Below are positions 45,896 through 57,404 of a stretch of DNA of 64,000 nt, one piece after another. The notes beneath the pieces were generated by a model. The model did not search any database, was not told where the DNA came from, and was given only the letters and a program-made list of their open reading frames with translations. How positions within the stretch are numbered: the first letter of the stretch is position 1; each line of letters opens with the position of its first letter. The translations under genes were made by a program, and so were the position numbers. The stretch is from Dermanyssus gallinae (Eukaryota > Arthropoda > Arachnida > Mesostigmata > Dermanyssidae), in NCBI GenBank assembly GCA_003439945.1, contig QVRM01001115.1, positions 186,001 through 250,000 on the forward strand. Direction: 5' to 3'.

Positions 45896-46884
45896 ACAGA
45901 CAGGCAGTTATATGGCAGGAATCGTACAGGAATTGCTGCTAGAACAGTTTGCAAGTCCTGTATTGATAGGGTTGACATACACTCAGTGATATATGTAGAC
46001 ATGTGTACCGCATGTTACGATTCGCGTTTGAGCTGTTTGATAACAACAACAACAACACGCTCTCGTTCAGTGTTCTTCTTTTGTCCGAGTAGCTGGGGTC
46101 GTAGGCGCGGTGGGGTGCGATGGGGTCGTTGGGTTCAGAAGAGCCGAGAAAAGGGGTCGAGGAACACCGCGGCCGACGAGAAGTTCTTAGCGTTTCGGCG
46201 GATAAACGAATGCCTGGCAACATGGTAAAGGCTGTGTAGGGCGGCATAATGGGCAAAACGCCCGGAGCGCTTCTCGTCGTCGTCGTCGCCGACCTCGGGC
46301 CGCGACCTCTGCGTTGCGACGGCTAGCAGCAGCATGAAGAGGATGAAGAAGAGGAATAGGAGAAGAAGAAACAGCAGCTGAAGAAGGAGGAGACAAAGAA
46401 TTGAGAGCGGGAGACAAAGAATAGAGATCGGGAGAAACAGACGAACGCCACAGACAGCCGAAGCCGAAGAATTGACGCACACGACACGAAAGACAGTGAG
46501 CCAAAGAAGCATCTCAGCAATGGTAGCACACAACTCTCCTCCACTGCTGCCCCCCACCGTCAACACTACGACTACGGACGGCTGGCTGGCCGGCCGTTGT
46601 CGTTCACGCCCCCGCTTAGCCGCACCCCAACCACCCAAAGCGTTGCCGCTGCCGGCACAGGCACCAACGCCATCGCCGCCGCCTCCTGACCGGATGGATA
46701 CAAGATGGATAGCATTGACAAAGCCTAAAGAAAACTTGCCTCCCACGGGACACTTCGTTCGCGTTCGTGGCAACGGCCATGCCACGGTAGCGGCAACGCA
46801 CAAGTCGTGGACTTTGGCAGAGAGAAGGTGGACGAAAGACGGAGAGGGAGAATGGGTAGTTGTAGCGGTGGTAAGGACTAGAAC

Positions 46885-47060
46885 GGCAACAACAGCAGCA
46901 ACAGCAACAACAACAACAACGGGGACAGCAAGAACAACAACAACAACGGGGACAGCAAGAACAACAACAACAACAACGGGAACAGCAAGAACAACAACAG
47001 CAGCAGCAACAGCAATAACAACAACAGCGATGACGACAACAACAACAACAACAGCAACGA
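46885..47060. repeat. AAC array with a ~30-bp minisatellite
   Basis: Within an AAC array the block ACGGGGACAGCAAGAAC recurs three times at roughly 30-bp spacing (about 46918-46994, the third with GGGAACAGC), each separated by (CAA)n. This is a higher-order tandem repeat grown from triplets. The overlapping 196-199-codon frames (Thr-rich forward, Cys-rich reverse) are artefacts. Confidence 0.85.
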
Positions 47061-47683
47061 GGATTTGTTGAGAGGAGCGCTATCGAGCAAATAGCAGTAG
47101 TAGTAGAACATCGCAGCCTGTGGAGAGCCTCAACTCGGTGTTTGACAACACCACCACGGTCGCCAATGCAGCAGCGGCAGCGGCAACAACAACACCACCA
47201 TCGCACACCATAGAGAGTTGCTCTCAGTCTCGAGAGAGATTGAACCTTTTAAACAAATGGGTCATATTGTTCGTCGTCGTCGTCGTCGTCGCCGCAGCCG
47301 CCGCCGCTTCCGCCGTTGCCACTGCTATCCGCCACTTTCTTAGCGGTGCCAGCTTTGAGCTCGTGCTGACTTTGCGTTTGGTTGCTATTGCTGTCTGTGC
47401 TGCTGCTACCGCTGTTGCGGCCAGTTGTTTTGCTCGGCAGTGTTGTTCTTCAAAAATAGTAGTAGTAGTTGTAGTAGTTGAAGTATTGCAATTTAATACT
47501 GGCGGTTCTCATACTTATTATTAATGATACTTTGATTCTTATCACTAGGCACGTACACTGGCGATGCGCTTCGTATGAAAATCGAGTCTCCTGTTGTTAC
47601 ACATTCAGTCCAATATTCGGACAATATGGCCGTATGTAGATAGTGGTGTAGATTTTCAAAATTTACGACAATGTCTTCTTATA

Positions 47684-47696
47684 CATGTATATATAT

Positions 47697-47772
<76 letters not shown>

Positions 47773-47785
47773 ATATATATATACA
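47684..47785. repeat. (TA)n microsatellite, ~100 bp with symmetric ends
   Basis: This is the longest TA tract in the window. The pure TA core (about 47705-47765) is flanked on each side by a mirrored ACATGTATATATATA-type segment, so the tract is palindromic overall. Confidence 0.93.
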
Positions 47786-47799
47786 TTGCATGGTCGACA

Positions 47800-49190
47800 C
47801 GCGCGGTTTTACGATAAATTAGACAGGCAGGTTTGATGGCAATATTTTAATAATTATATTGCATCGGGGCCACGTATACAGGGTTAAGTCATTAAACACT
47901 AAATGTTTAAAGTCCGCAAGAATGCGGCGATTAGTTTGTGATGACACGCAGCAATATTGTAGCAGGCCCAGTAGTAGTCATTGTACGGTTCATCAGATGA
48001 CGTAGCGATATCCACAGAAAACAAGGCAAAAGCAACGATGGCGGCAGCAGCCTCACCATACCGGCAAACTTCGTGAATTTGCCGCGCCTGCTCTGCTTTT
48101 GGCCATTTTTAATCTAATGCTGGCTATCTATATATACTGTTCCGCCGGCCTAACGGCCAAACCCGCTTCCGTCACCTTTGCCCTTGCTGTGCTGGCCTGC
48201 CCCCCAATTCCTTACCTCTTTACCCTAGCTGCCCCTTTTAGCTTGCTTTCCTTTACCATATTACACACCGTCCTCTTCTCGTTGGCCATTGGCGGCCTTT
48301 CAACGGACCCCTTTTTTTTTGTTCATTTATCCGTTTTTCCTGCCATTTGCTTTGTCTCTTTGTTCTCTTCCCCGGTGCTCATTGCTCGTTGACCAATCCC
48401 AAGTTTTCACCCGTTCTTTCTTGCCCCCGTTGTTCCGCTTGTCGTGTTTCCGTGCTCCACCCGCTTACTCGATTTCTACATTCCTGCTCTTCCCTAGCCC
48501 CTAACCATTTAATTAAGTCCTTTTCTTGCCCCTGCTCTTTTCATTTGCTTCACCACTATTCGCCCTCTGCCCTTCTGCCATTTCCTATGCATTGTCCCTA
48601 CTGCTCGAGCTGTGGCTCGCCAAACGGGCGTGCTGATCCAGCGGCCCGATCCACCGGCATGTTTAGGAGCACGACGGTGTCAGGTGCTTTGGACATATAG
48701 GAAGCCCGAAGCTGATGTTTGCTACGGTGGCAGTATTGGCCACGGCGAAATTACAAGCGGAGTTTTTAGCAAACCCTGCACTCTACTACGAGAATAACAG
48801 CATAGCGAGTCGGCTTGGCTGCTTCTGATGACGACGACGCTGATGATTTCGATGAGAGTACGTGGTGGGTGGTCGGGGGGAGAGAGAGGGGGTGATGATA
48901 CTGTCGATGAGGGCCAACTGCTTTTGCTCAACGCAAGGTGTACACGCACGCTACGTGCATGCACGTGTTCCGTGTACTCTGAAAGTAGTAGATGCGGGAC
49001 CAGAGGGGGAACCCAGGGGGGTTGATGGGAAGGCAGCCATGCACTGTTACTACGGCTGTTACCGCAGTGCCTCGTCGACTATCGTCACCCCGACCCCCCC
49101 TGAAATTCAGACAACCTCAGCGACAGCAGCATCAACAACTAGACTGACATTGGCAGATGCCTTCTCTTAGATGTGATTGCGGATTCGTGT
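47800..49190. other. No recognised gene; pyrimidine-rich DNA
   Basis: 48140-48600 is strongly C/T-rich on the plus strand and yields Phe/Leu/Ser/Pro-rich frames of 71-117 codons with a superficial membrane-protein look. They lack start context, motifs or partners. The remainder is unassigned. Confidence 0.45.
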
Positions 49191-49194
49191 TTAT

Positions 49195-49260
49195 TTGCTG
49201 CTGTTGTTGTTGTCGTTGTTGTCGTCGTCGTTGTTGTTGTTGTTGTCGTTTTTGCCTATT
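49195..49260. repeat. GTT/GTC trinucleotide array
   Basis: About 65 bases of GTT, GTC and GCT triplets. Frames encode Cys or Gln runs. Confidence 0.85.
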
Positions 49261-49540
49261 GCTATCTTCACCGTTTTTGTTGACTAGTAGTAATGGTGTC
49301 GTTGTTGCGATTATCTTTACTGTTGTTGGCATCGTCGTGATGCTGTTCCTTTATTAGATATTGTTGCTGCTATTGTTGTTTTAGTTGATGTGCTGGTTTG
49401 TTTCCGTACTATTAAACATTTGCAATTTTTTGCTATCTGCATTTAAGATGCCCTACAGCCTATATAAAACGAGTTGTAGTGGTACTAGTAGTAGTAGTAC
49501 TTGTAGTGCGCAAAAAAAGCAACAAGGAATGCGAAAAGCA

Positions 49541-49585
49541 CGTCTATGGACGTTAAATCTAGGCTGACGTTTAGCCCGAAAAGGA
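49541..49585 (+). repeat. SINE family 2 tail fragment
   Basis: TATGGACGTTAAATCTAGGC (from 49545) and the following bases match, with small changes, the minus strand of 51010-51053, which lies in the body of the tRNA-derived SINE there. Shared features are TGGACGTTAAATCT, GGCTGA and a CAGCCC/TAGCCC-GAAAAGG block. It is a solo tail with no head recognisable upstream. Confidence 0.55.
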
Positions 49586-49589
49586 TTAT

Positions 49590-50935
49590 TATAGTAGTAA
49601 GGGCAATAGACGCCTCTCGGTAAAACCTCATTGAGTACGTCACCGCCTCAAAGCGCATCTGAAGTTGTACTTATTTGGCGATCGGCCGCAGTTGGTTGGA
49701 AATTATTTAGATCCATATAGTAGTAGTAGTATTAGCACCTTTGCCTGTATTATTAGTATTAACTGCATCTGTACCTGCTACTATATAAACATGAGTTTAT
49801 CTTACCAGTGCATCGGTGACCACAATAACTCTTACCGCCTCGAGACTCCCTCCACGACAGTTGGCCAACTACGCAAAATCTTCGCGATTGGGTCTAGCAA
49901 ACATTGCGTAGCCGCCGCCACGCATTTTTTCACGCACATCTAGATCTATCGGCCGGTTCGTGTTAGCTAGGGCACTAAAAGTAGACAAGATAGTGATAAA
50001 AGTGATGGATGAAACTTAAGCCTGTCACTGCAGAAGCAATGAGTACTACAAGCACAATTACGTTAAAGATGCTGCACCAAGAAACTATTATGATTGCAAC
50101 GGCCTTGTTCTCTGTCGACCTTAAAAAACTGGGGCTTACCTAACAGCCGCTAGACTGCCCAAATGAAGAAGTTAATACAAGTCTCAACTGAATACTCCAG
50201 AGTAAGCGTAGCAAACTTATGACCAGCCAGGGATGATACACAAGGAGCCCGTTATTACACTATTAAGCTAAGAAGAAAAGATAAATACATTTTGCACAAG
50301 AAGAGCTAGAGGAATACCCTTTGCAAAAACTACAGCTATTACGAAATTGCAGAAAGCGTTTTCCGACAGCAAATCTGATGGTGGCAATATCATTATATAG
50401 CTGCATTTGCTAGAGTCTGCCAAAAAGATAGAATAAAGGTAGACTAATTAGAGGGGAAATTTGTGTCAAAATCGTGTGCAGTGCTGTCTTTCTTTACTTC
50501 TCGTAATAGCGGCTCTTAGGCGTATGCAACTGTAATTTGTGATAAGTGATTCATGACTAATTGTAAATTACAGCTATAATTACAATTAATTGTAACTACT
50601 ATATATTATACAAACAAAACTATGCTTGACAAGAACAAAGTAACTGTATACTATGTCTTGTAAATAGCCATTATTTCGTATACATTTACACAAATAATTG
50701 TGCAGGTAGTTATTTTCATACAACCTGTACGTTACCTCGTACGCAGCTATATGATGTATTATATCTGGACAAAAGATATTTTTATGATTACTGCTACTCT
50801 ACTTCTATCGTACCACATAGCCGCAGAAGCAATCATCAAATTATGTGGTGATGTTGAGGATGACTCGTGAATGCTAGTAGGTAGAATAAAGAGTCCCTGC
50901 TAAATGACGCGTGGCTCTTCTCTAAAAGATCTCAG
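49590..50935. other. AT-rich unique DNA, no gene seen
   Basis: A GTA repeat at about 49719-49733, then AT-rich sequence with dense stops to 50880. A partly palindromic TAATTGTAA/TTACAATTA cluster occurs around 50550-50600. No gene or element is recognised. Confidence 0.5.
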
Positions 50936-50939
50936 ACCC

Positions 50940-51187
50940 GAGACACTACAACAGGTCAGCTGTTCTCTCATACGCTCTAGTGCCGATCGTAGGGATTTTC
51001 TCATGGTTACCCTTTCGGGGCTGACTCTCAGCCAAGATTTAACGTCCATGGGACTGCTTTGTGCATTGCTTCACAGACGGACCCCCATAAATACAAATGT
51101 GCAACGGTGGGGCTCGAACCCGCGCACCTATGTGTCTCGTCCGGTCGCGAGGCACAGACGCATGCCACCACGCCACCGGGCTCGACC
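50940..51187 (-). repeat. tRNA-derived SINE, family 2
   Basis: Reading the minus strand from about 51187, the head GCCCGGTGGCGTGGTGGCAT carries an A box (TGGCGTGGTGGC) and, some 45 bases on, a B box GGTTCGAGCCC (complement of 51110-51120) followed by CCACCG, which can pair with CGGTGG at the head as an acceptor-like stem. The body continues through TGGACGTTAAATCTTGGCTG (complement of about 51031-51050) to about 50940. A piece of the same body occurs at 49541-49585. The head is good enough to consider a tRNA gene. However, the A-to-B spacing, unusual anticodon arm and the shared body argue for a SINE. Confidence 0.72.
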
Positions 51188-51189
51188 TC

Positions 51190-52555
51190 ATAGTTACCGC
51201 CAAGCAAATTCTGTGCGCACTTTGACGTTTGTAACATAAGACACCGGAGCGTCAACGGACTTAAAGTTGCATTGAAACGCAAGATATGCAAACCGATACA
51301 AAAACCAAGCAGAACAGAGATGCCTCTTCATTTAGCTGTGGTCTATCCACGTATAGACATTTATGCGGGGTAGTGCCACCACGATACCTCGGAATTGTGC
51401 TAGATGTGCTGAGGCGAAGATTGGTTGCGCGCATACTGGCAGCAGCTATCAACGGCTAACCCCAAAATGTATTCTACGCATTAAGATCAAAGGTTCTATA
51501 ACTAAGTACTTAATCATTCGCCAAGCAAATTTTGCAAATGTATACACTTGACTGTATACATGGTGTGGGTGACGACGCAGTGAATATGAAGGTTTCGCAT
51601 TTCGCGGATGCACATTTACGACCTGAGTATCGTCAGTAGCTTTTTTCTTGTTTTCTTTTCTTTCTACCAAAAGCAGAATAGATGTAGCGAAGATATCACC
51701 CCTAAAGTTATGTGCAACCAAACTTTGCGATCGACGACGAAACTTACCCGCGTCGGACGAAACGGGTACCTACAGTTTAGAGAAAGCATTTATCAAGAAG
51801 AACCGCGTAGTGTTGTAAAAAGTGGGAAAAGTTTGACGTTGCAAGAAGCCGGCCACTAAGTGAAATGAATTCCAGTCCGTCGGCTCAACTTCAGCGATTA
51901 CGCTATTGTCGATCGAAGGCAGCAGTAGGAGGGGGCAATGGCTACACAGCGTATTGATTCGTCTAACCCAATTCCATGCGAACAAATCGACTAACCCACC
52001 TCAGTGGCATTTAGCCAGCCGTCGTCACCTCTGCTACAGCCAGCGAACCAAAACGAGCAATCGTTGGCAGGAAATAGCTTCCGCAAGATGCCGGACCTTT
52101 ACCTGATAACAAAGGCCGAGCCGATGTCCGACCGACCGACCGAGCTCCGGTGTGTGAAAGATTACGAGTGCTGATGCTGCTGCTCTTGTTTTGATCGTTA
52201 TTGCCTCACTTGAGTTTTGTAGGCAATCTTTGGCCCCGGTCTGCAGCAGATTGAACAGCATATTTGTCTGTGGACCTCGTTGGTGCATAACTTTTAGTAG
52301 TAGTAGTAGTAGGAATGCAGTGCGTTTTATGCGATGTTGCGCGCGGCTACCATTTGGCGTACAATTGGTAAAACCGAAAGTTTCCTGAACGTACCCTGAA
52401 CGTACCCGGCAACGCTTTTGCACAACGTCGTGTTTATAACGTCACGGAGAGAATCAGGGTTGCTCTTTATTCATGAGAACACAGGAAACTTTAACAAACG
52501 TTATTCCTGCCTTACGTTTGTTGCACTTCGAACCGAAACTATTTTACTGTAAAGG
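51190..52555. other. No recognised gene
   Basis: Mixed-composition unique DNA with a short (TAG)n at 52294-52312. Open frames of up to 129 codons (52034-52423 minus) have no recognised motif, and a Leu run in that frame comes from the (TAG)n. Confidence 0.45.
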
Positions 52556-52556
52556 G

Positions 52557-52625
52557 ATATATATATATATATAAATATACATATGTATGTATATATATAC
52601 TCGTATATAAATATACATATGTATG

Positions 52626-52656
<31 letters not shown>
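52557..52656. repeat. Compound TA/GTATA microsatellite, ~100 bp
   Basis: TA tracts are interleaved with ATACATATGTATGT units, and the segment AAATATACATATGTATGTAT occurs twice about 45 bases apart (from 52573 and 52609). It is partly palindromic. Confidence 0.88.
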
Positions 52657-52659
52657 CTG

Positions 52660-53404
52660 AATACATTTTTCGTATATTATTACTTTTTATTGGCGACACT
52701 CTGGTTAGCTCACCTGCCAACAGAGCGCTGAAATCTTACGCAGCTTGTTTTCCTGGAAAAGTCCATAACGAACTTGGTCTACTTCGACGGTCTTTCTCTC
52801 CCTCCTGCCTGTCTGCCTCTGCCAGATATACGCCGGCCTCCCTGTCTTGTGCAGGACGGAGGAACGAATGTAAGCTAAGTCAAACGCGCAAAGTGGCTCA
52901 GCTTCGTCAGGCACGGGACCGCTAGACTAAGACAGGACCAGGACTATAGCAAGACCAGGATAGCCAATCGTCAGCTCCGCAGGGCGCTTCACTACCGCCC
53001 CTAGGGGCTCTTTTTGTTTCTCGCCCGCCTTCTCACGCATTGCTACTTATGTACTCAGGCACGCACGCGTACACACATACAATTCGCAGACGCGCAGGCA
53101 TCTGCTGCTGTTGTTGTTCGCCGGCTGGTTGATGCGTTGGCTGGTTGGTTAGTTCGTTCGTTCGTTTGTTGGTTTAATAATTAAACGCGCCCCGTCCGGG
53201 AAAAGATGGCGCCGCCTTTAGTTAGAGTTGGTTTTCGGCGGCCGTCATCGTCGTAATCAGCACCAGCACCAGCATCTTAGCCCTTATCCCACCCACGGGG
53301 CCCGCACCCCCGACTCGATGGTTGGACGTAACAGATAACATGATTGGTTAATATTTATGCCTTTTTGTCAGTAGAAAGTTACTACACAGTGACTGGGAGG
53401 AGAA
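52660..53404. other. No recognised gene
   Basis: GC-balanced sequence with a GGTT/GTTC repeat region at 53130-53165. The 100-codon frame at 52623-52925 begins in the TA repeat and shows no motif. Confidence 0.45.
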
Positions 53405-53455
53405 CAGCAACAACAGCAGCAGCAACAACAACAACAACGACAACAACAACAACCC
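53405..53455. repeat. AAC/CAG trinucleotide array
   Basis: About 50 bases of CAA and CAG triplets. A complementary GTT/GCC tract follows at 53560-53620, so the two could pair as an imperfect inverted repeat of simple sequence. Confidence 0.82.
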
Positions 53456-53459
53456 AGTT

Positions 53460-55330
53460 TGGTCAACCGGCCTGAGCGCCTAGATGACTGTGAGCTGAGT
53501 GCCCGCGGAGTCCCTCAAACAACTCTGTGCTGGCTCCTTTGATGCACGTAGGCTGACGCTTTTGTTGTTGTTGCCGCCAACGCCGCCGCCGCTGCCATTG
53601 TTGCTGTTGTTGTTACTGCCTGCTACTACTGTTCTGCGGCGTCATGTGACGGTGATGATGAAGGTGGTGAAGGTGCGGTCGATGCTCCTTAAGGTAACTT
53701 TGGCTCCGTTATTGTCGTTGTCTTCATGATCATGATCGCTGTTGTTATCAACGTTGTCATCACCGCCACCTCACACCACACACACACCAAGGCTATCACC
53801 TCTACATCGGCTTCGACCACGTCTGCCAACTACGTCAGCGAAAGCGCAGCTACATCACGTCTCCTTGTGCGCCGTGCAGAGCAAGAGTCTACGCGAGGAG
53901 CAGGGAATTGCGTCCTTGCATTAGCCAACCAGCGCCTAAAGCGCGAGTGAGTCAGTGAGTCTGTGGCAGTCAGGCACACCAACCAAAGTCAAGCAACAAC
54001 AACAGCAGCAGCTGCAGGAACAGCAGCAACAGAAGCTACAATACATACACTGCATCCACGAAAAAGCCACGCTTTTCCTGCGCGCACCCCCGATGTAGCC
54101 ACAAATTCTTCCTTCTCCCTTCTCCCCTTCAACACGAACACACATGCACCCTTTACACGCACAACCGACGTCCACGTTCCCGGGGCGCGGGATCGTGTTT
54201 CCTTCTTGCGAACTCTGCGTTGCCCTATTCCCATATAGTTTGTGGCGGGCGCTCCTTCGCTACCTTTTCTTTTCTTCCCATTGCTTTCCCCCCTCCTCTG
54301 TCTCTCTCTCCCTCCTCTCTCTCTCTCTCTCCATGGGCCTGCTATAGAACAGGAGCCTAGGGAACAAGCGTCGTTACCAAACGAAACGCTGCCAAACCCC
54401 GCCGAGCGTCGAACACGCTGATGCTGAGGCTGGGGAAAGGACAAGGCTCCCTGTCGTCATAAAGAAGCCACTTGGCCAGATTAGACGCAGGGCCGGCCTA
54501 CTGCTCCTGCCATAACGCAGCCGCCTGCCAGCGGGCTAGCCGGGCAGCTAACATCATGGCAACCACCAAAACCACTACCACTACTACCGCCGCTGCTACG
54601 ACTCCTACTACGACTACATCTCCTGCTGCAAACTATGGTTTGTATACGTCCGTCTCTCTCAGCGTCGTTTGTGTCGTTGCCACGGATGCCGTTTTCACGG
54701 ACAACGGCGGGAGCGGCGGGTGTGGCGGGGGCCGTGAAGGGCGATGGGAACACAGAACACACAGCATAACATAGTAGACAACAACAAAAAACTTGCGTAC
54801 GGCCTTGGAGGGAGAAGACGCGCCGCGTTGCACTGCTGGACGCCGGTCAGTCGGTCATTACGTGGTGACAATTTCAGATATCAACGAAAACAGGAACTCG
54901 AAACTACTACAACTACGAAAACACGTAATGAAAGTGAGCCGACAAAAACGCTTCGAAACGTACACGCTCATTGCATTGTTGAAATGCCGGTTACCATTTT
55001 GCGCATGAGACATTCTAAAATAGGGCAGAGGGACGCTTTGTTTGCAGATTATTGAAGAAAGGGGTTGCTTAAGGTACTCGTTCATCCAATTACTTTCTGT
55101 GATGGCTGCTAATATCTACTTCTCACCTTTTGGTGATAGCTTTTCCACATTTCAATATAACAAAGCCTTGCTACTTACAACAGGACTACTATGGTTATTC
55201 TAGACGAGGTGTTGAACATTAGTTTAGAAAGAAGAGCGGAGAAAAGAGTACGGCTTTGGAGGCTTTGGCAATTAGAAGGGCTACAGACTTTGCCGCAGCC
55301 TGCTATGCTGCATTATTAAATTAATTTGGC
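53460..55330. other. No recognised gene; CT and triplet tracts
   Basis: CT-rich tracts (54299-54332), GCC/GTT triplets (53560-53620), and ACC/ACT triplets (54558-54612). Open frames over them are Ser-, Thr- or Cys-rich. The last 500 bases are AT-richer and unassigned. Confidence 0.45.
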
Positions 55331-55333
55331 TCG

Positions 55334-55860
55334 TTGTTGGAATCACTTGTTAATGAAGATGCAAGAACTGAATTTAAGAACACAATTATGCTGTCAGATA
55401 CGATAATTAGGAGTCATCACCCCGGTCCGCTCTGTAAGCCGTTCTTATACATGCCGTGTGGCGGACTCGTCGACTCTAATGTTCTGCATTTGTTACAAGA
55501 AGTGCAGGGGTATTATACACACTCGAGTCCAAAGGTTTGAGTGAAAGTAATAAGTTACGAAATGATGAGGTAACCATCATCCATGGTCACACGGCAGAAG
55601 CCATGGGATGTAACTGGCTCATGCACAGAGGCGTTATCAAACCTTCCTCATTCGAGTGTGGATAGATTGCAAAACACACAGACTCGGAAAAGCAACACAA
55701 GTATTTCGGGCTGCTAAAGAGCAACCACTTTAACAGTAGCTTTGGAGACACTGGGTGCCATAAGTGTCGGTACCGCAAACTCTTTCGGGATGTCAAAGTG
55801 ATGCGAAGCATATTACGGGCAACCGACGCAAAGCGATGCTTCTGATATTATTAGCTGTTG
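55334..55860 (+). other. Unclassified, possibly decayed coding DNA
   Basis: A plus frame of 68 codons (55334-55540, including LCKPFLYMPCGGLVDSNVLH) is followed by further open stretches in shifted frames up to 55860 (for example GDTGCHKCRYRKLF near 55745). Composition is protein-like rather than repetitive, with stops between segments, as in a broken gene or old transposon. I recognise no family. Confidence 0.2.
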
Positions 55861-55935
55861 TCTGCAAAGAAGACGCGGCTTGTATTATAAGCACCATGGG
55901 CTGACACACAGTAACTGATAACAATGAAAACGTTA

Positions 55936-55965
55936 ACCTGCTGTCAGTAAAGCAGGTTACTTTTT
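55936..55965. other. Small perfect hairpin
   Basis: AACCTGCT and AGCAGGTT flank an 8-base loop. It is followed by a T run, resembling a bacterial-type terminator, but in this eukaryotic context it has no evident role. Confidence 0.5.
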
Positions 55966-56010
55966 ATACCTTGATAACGTCGCACGGTAAAAAACTATCT
56001 TACTGAATGA

Positions 56011-56013
<3 letters not shown>

Positions 56014-56055
<42 letters not shown>
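56014..56055. repeat. (TA)n microsatellite, ~42 bp
   Basis: Pure TA of about 21 units, with no recognised element at either edge. Confidence 0.93.
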
Positions 56056-56059
<4 letters not shown>

Positions 56060-57340
56060 GTTTGCATAGCTATTATTTTGTACATTTACTCGCAAGAAGA
56101 GACGTCTGTACGTGCCAGGTTCGTTCGGTTGGCAGATCGCCCAACCATTGCGGTACTTGACTGCCATCACTTCGTCGTTTGTGGGCCTGACTGACTGATT
56201 GACACACTGCCCATTGCGACCGATCAGGTCGGACCTAGTCCTAGGCTGAGTTGTCCAATCCGCTGCTGCTATCTGCTTTGACCTACAGTGCTATTACGAG
56301 CACTGCTGCTCGGACGATCTCATCAAGCCGCCAGTGTGAATCCCTCTATATTTCTCTCTCTCTCTACCTCATTCTCTTACCCTGTTGCTCATTTCCCCTT
56401 GCCGTCTTGTTTCTCTGTCCTGGCATTAGGTCATGTGTCTTGTTACCGTTGTCGACGTCCACGGTCACGGCATGCTTGACACCACTCGTGTGGTGGTGGT
56501 GCTGCTGCAGCCGCTGTTGTTGTGTCGTCGTCATTATGGCCAGCGGCAACTTGGGCAGTGTGGCACGGCCTTGTTCTTTTGACGGTTATCAATGTGCCCA
56601 CTAGCACCACCCCACAGCCGCCTAGCCATCGACCTACCTGCATACTTCCTTCCTACCTTTCTTCTTCTTACCTATGTTTCCTATTTACCAGCCCAGACAC
56701 CAAACCTCAATCTTCGCGTTGGCGTTGTCCGTTAGTCTGCTCTCTAAGAAAGACGTGTGGCAAGATATAGGCCATAGGAGAAGAAGGCAAGTTACGAGAG
56801 CATCACGGAACGAGCAGGGGGGGGGGAGGGGAGAAAGGAGCGTGAGAGAGATAGAGAGGCCAGGAAGAGAGAGGGAGAAAGCGTGCGTGTTCGTACCGCC
56901 TTTACTGCAAACAGTGTTGGTCGGCCGCCGGGTCTTTGTTTCTTCCGGGGCGGCGGATAGGCTGTCGTGGCGGCATCGGCACACCGATCTGCCCTATCTG
57001 CAGCAGCACCATCGTCTGTTCGTGATGCTCTCGACTTCCCCTTTTTCCATCTCCCCTCCCCTTTCCCCTCAGTGCTCAAGTCTATCGTTGTCAGGGGAAA
57101 TATTCGTTTCCTGCCTCTTTCGTTCTCTGTTAGTCCCTGCAACGTTGGCCCCCTGTTCTAGGGACGGGCCGACGCGAAGGCGGGGGGTAGGGGATGTTAC
57201 GGTCTCAGCGTATCCCGCAATCGCTAATCTGCGGACCCGGGCTACGAACGAGCTCCACCTGAGCCCTCGGCGTACGACATGTCGGCAGATGCTGCCAGCA
57301 TATGAAGACAGAGGGATGCTGTGAAACAATGAAATATTTT
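56060..57340. other. No recognised gene; GC/CT-rich DNA
   Basis: Contains CT tracts (56350-56365), GTG/CTG triplets (56490-56525), a G-run (56818-56827) and GA-rich sequence (56840-56880). The 216-codon frame at 56674-57324 is Arg/Ser/Leu-rich and shows no domain. Confidence 0.45.
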
Positions 57341-57341
57341 A

Positions 57342-57369
57342 ATGATATATATATATATATATATATATA

Positions 57370-57401
<32 letters not shown>
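57342..57401. repeat. Compound (TA)n microsatellite, ~60 bp
   Basis: Two pure TA tracts are joined by GATATA. Minus-strand frames read Tyr-Ile. Confidence 0.93.

Positions 57402-57404
<3 letters not shown>

Noticed and set aside
46472..47206. Frames of about 200 codons on both strands (Thr-rich forward, Cys-rich reverse)
   Set aside because: The AAC triplet array leaves several frames open at once. The residues are fixed by the repeat, not by a protein.
48099..48700. Leu/Phe/Pro-rich frames with membrane-like segments
   Set aside because: The plus strand is pyrimidine-rich over this stretch, which alone yields such residues. Several frames look alike and none has a family motif.
51100..51187. 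A functional tRNA gene on the minus strand
   Set aside because: A and B boxes and an acceptor-like stem exist, but the anticodon arm is not convincing and the downstream body recurs elsewhere, so a SINE fits better.
55936..55975. Rho-independent-type terminator (hairpin followed by T run)
   Set aside because: The window is eukaryotic, with no bacterial gene nearby. The hairpin is short and probably incidental.
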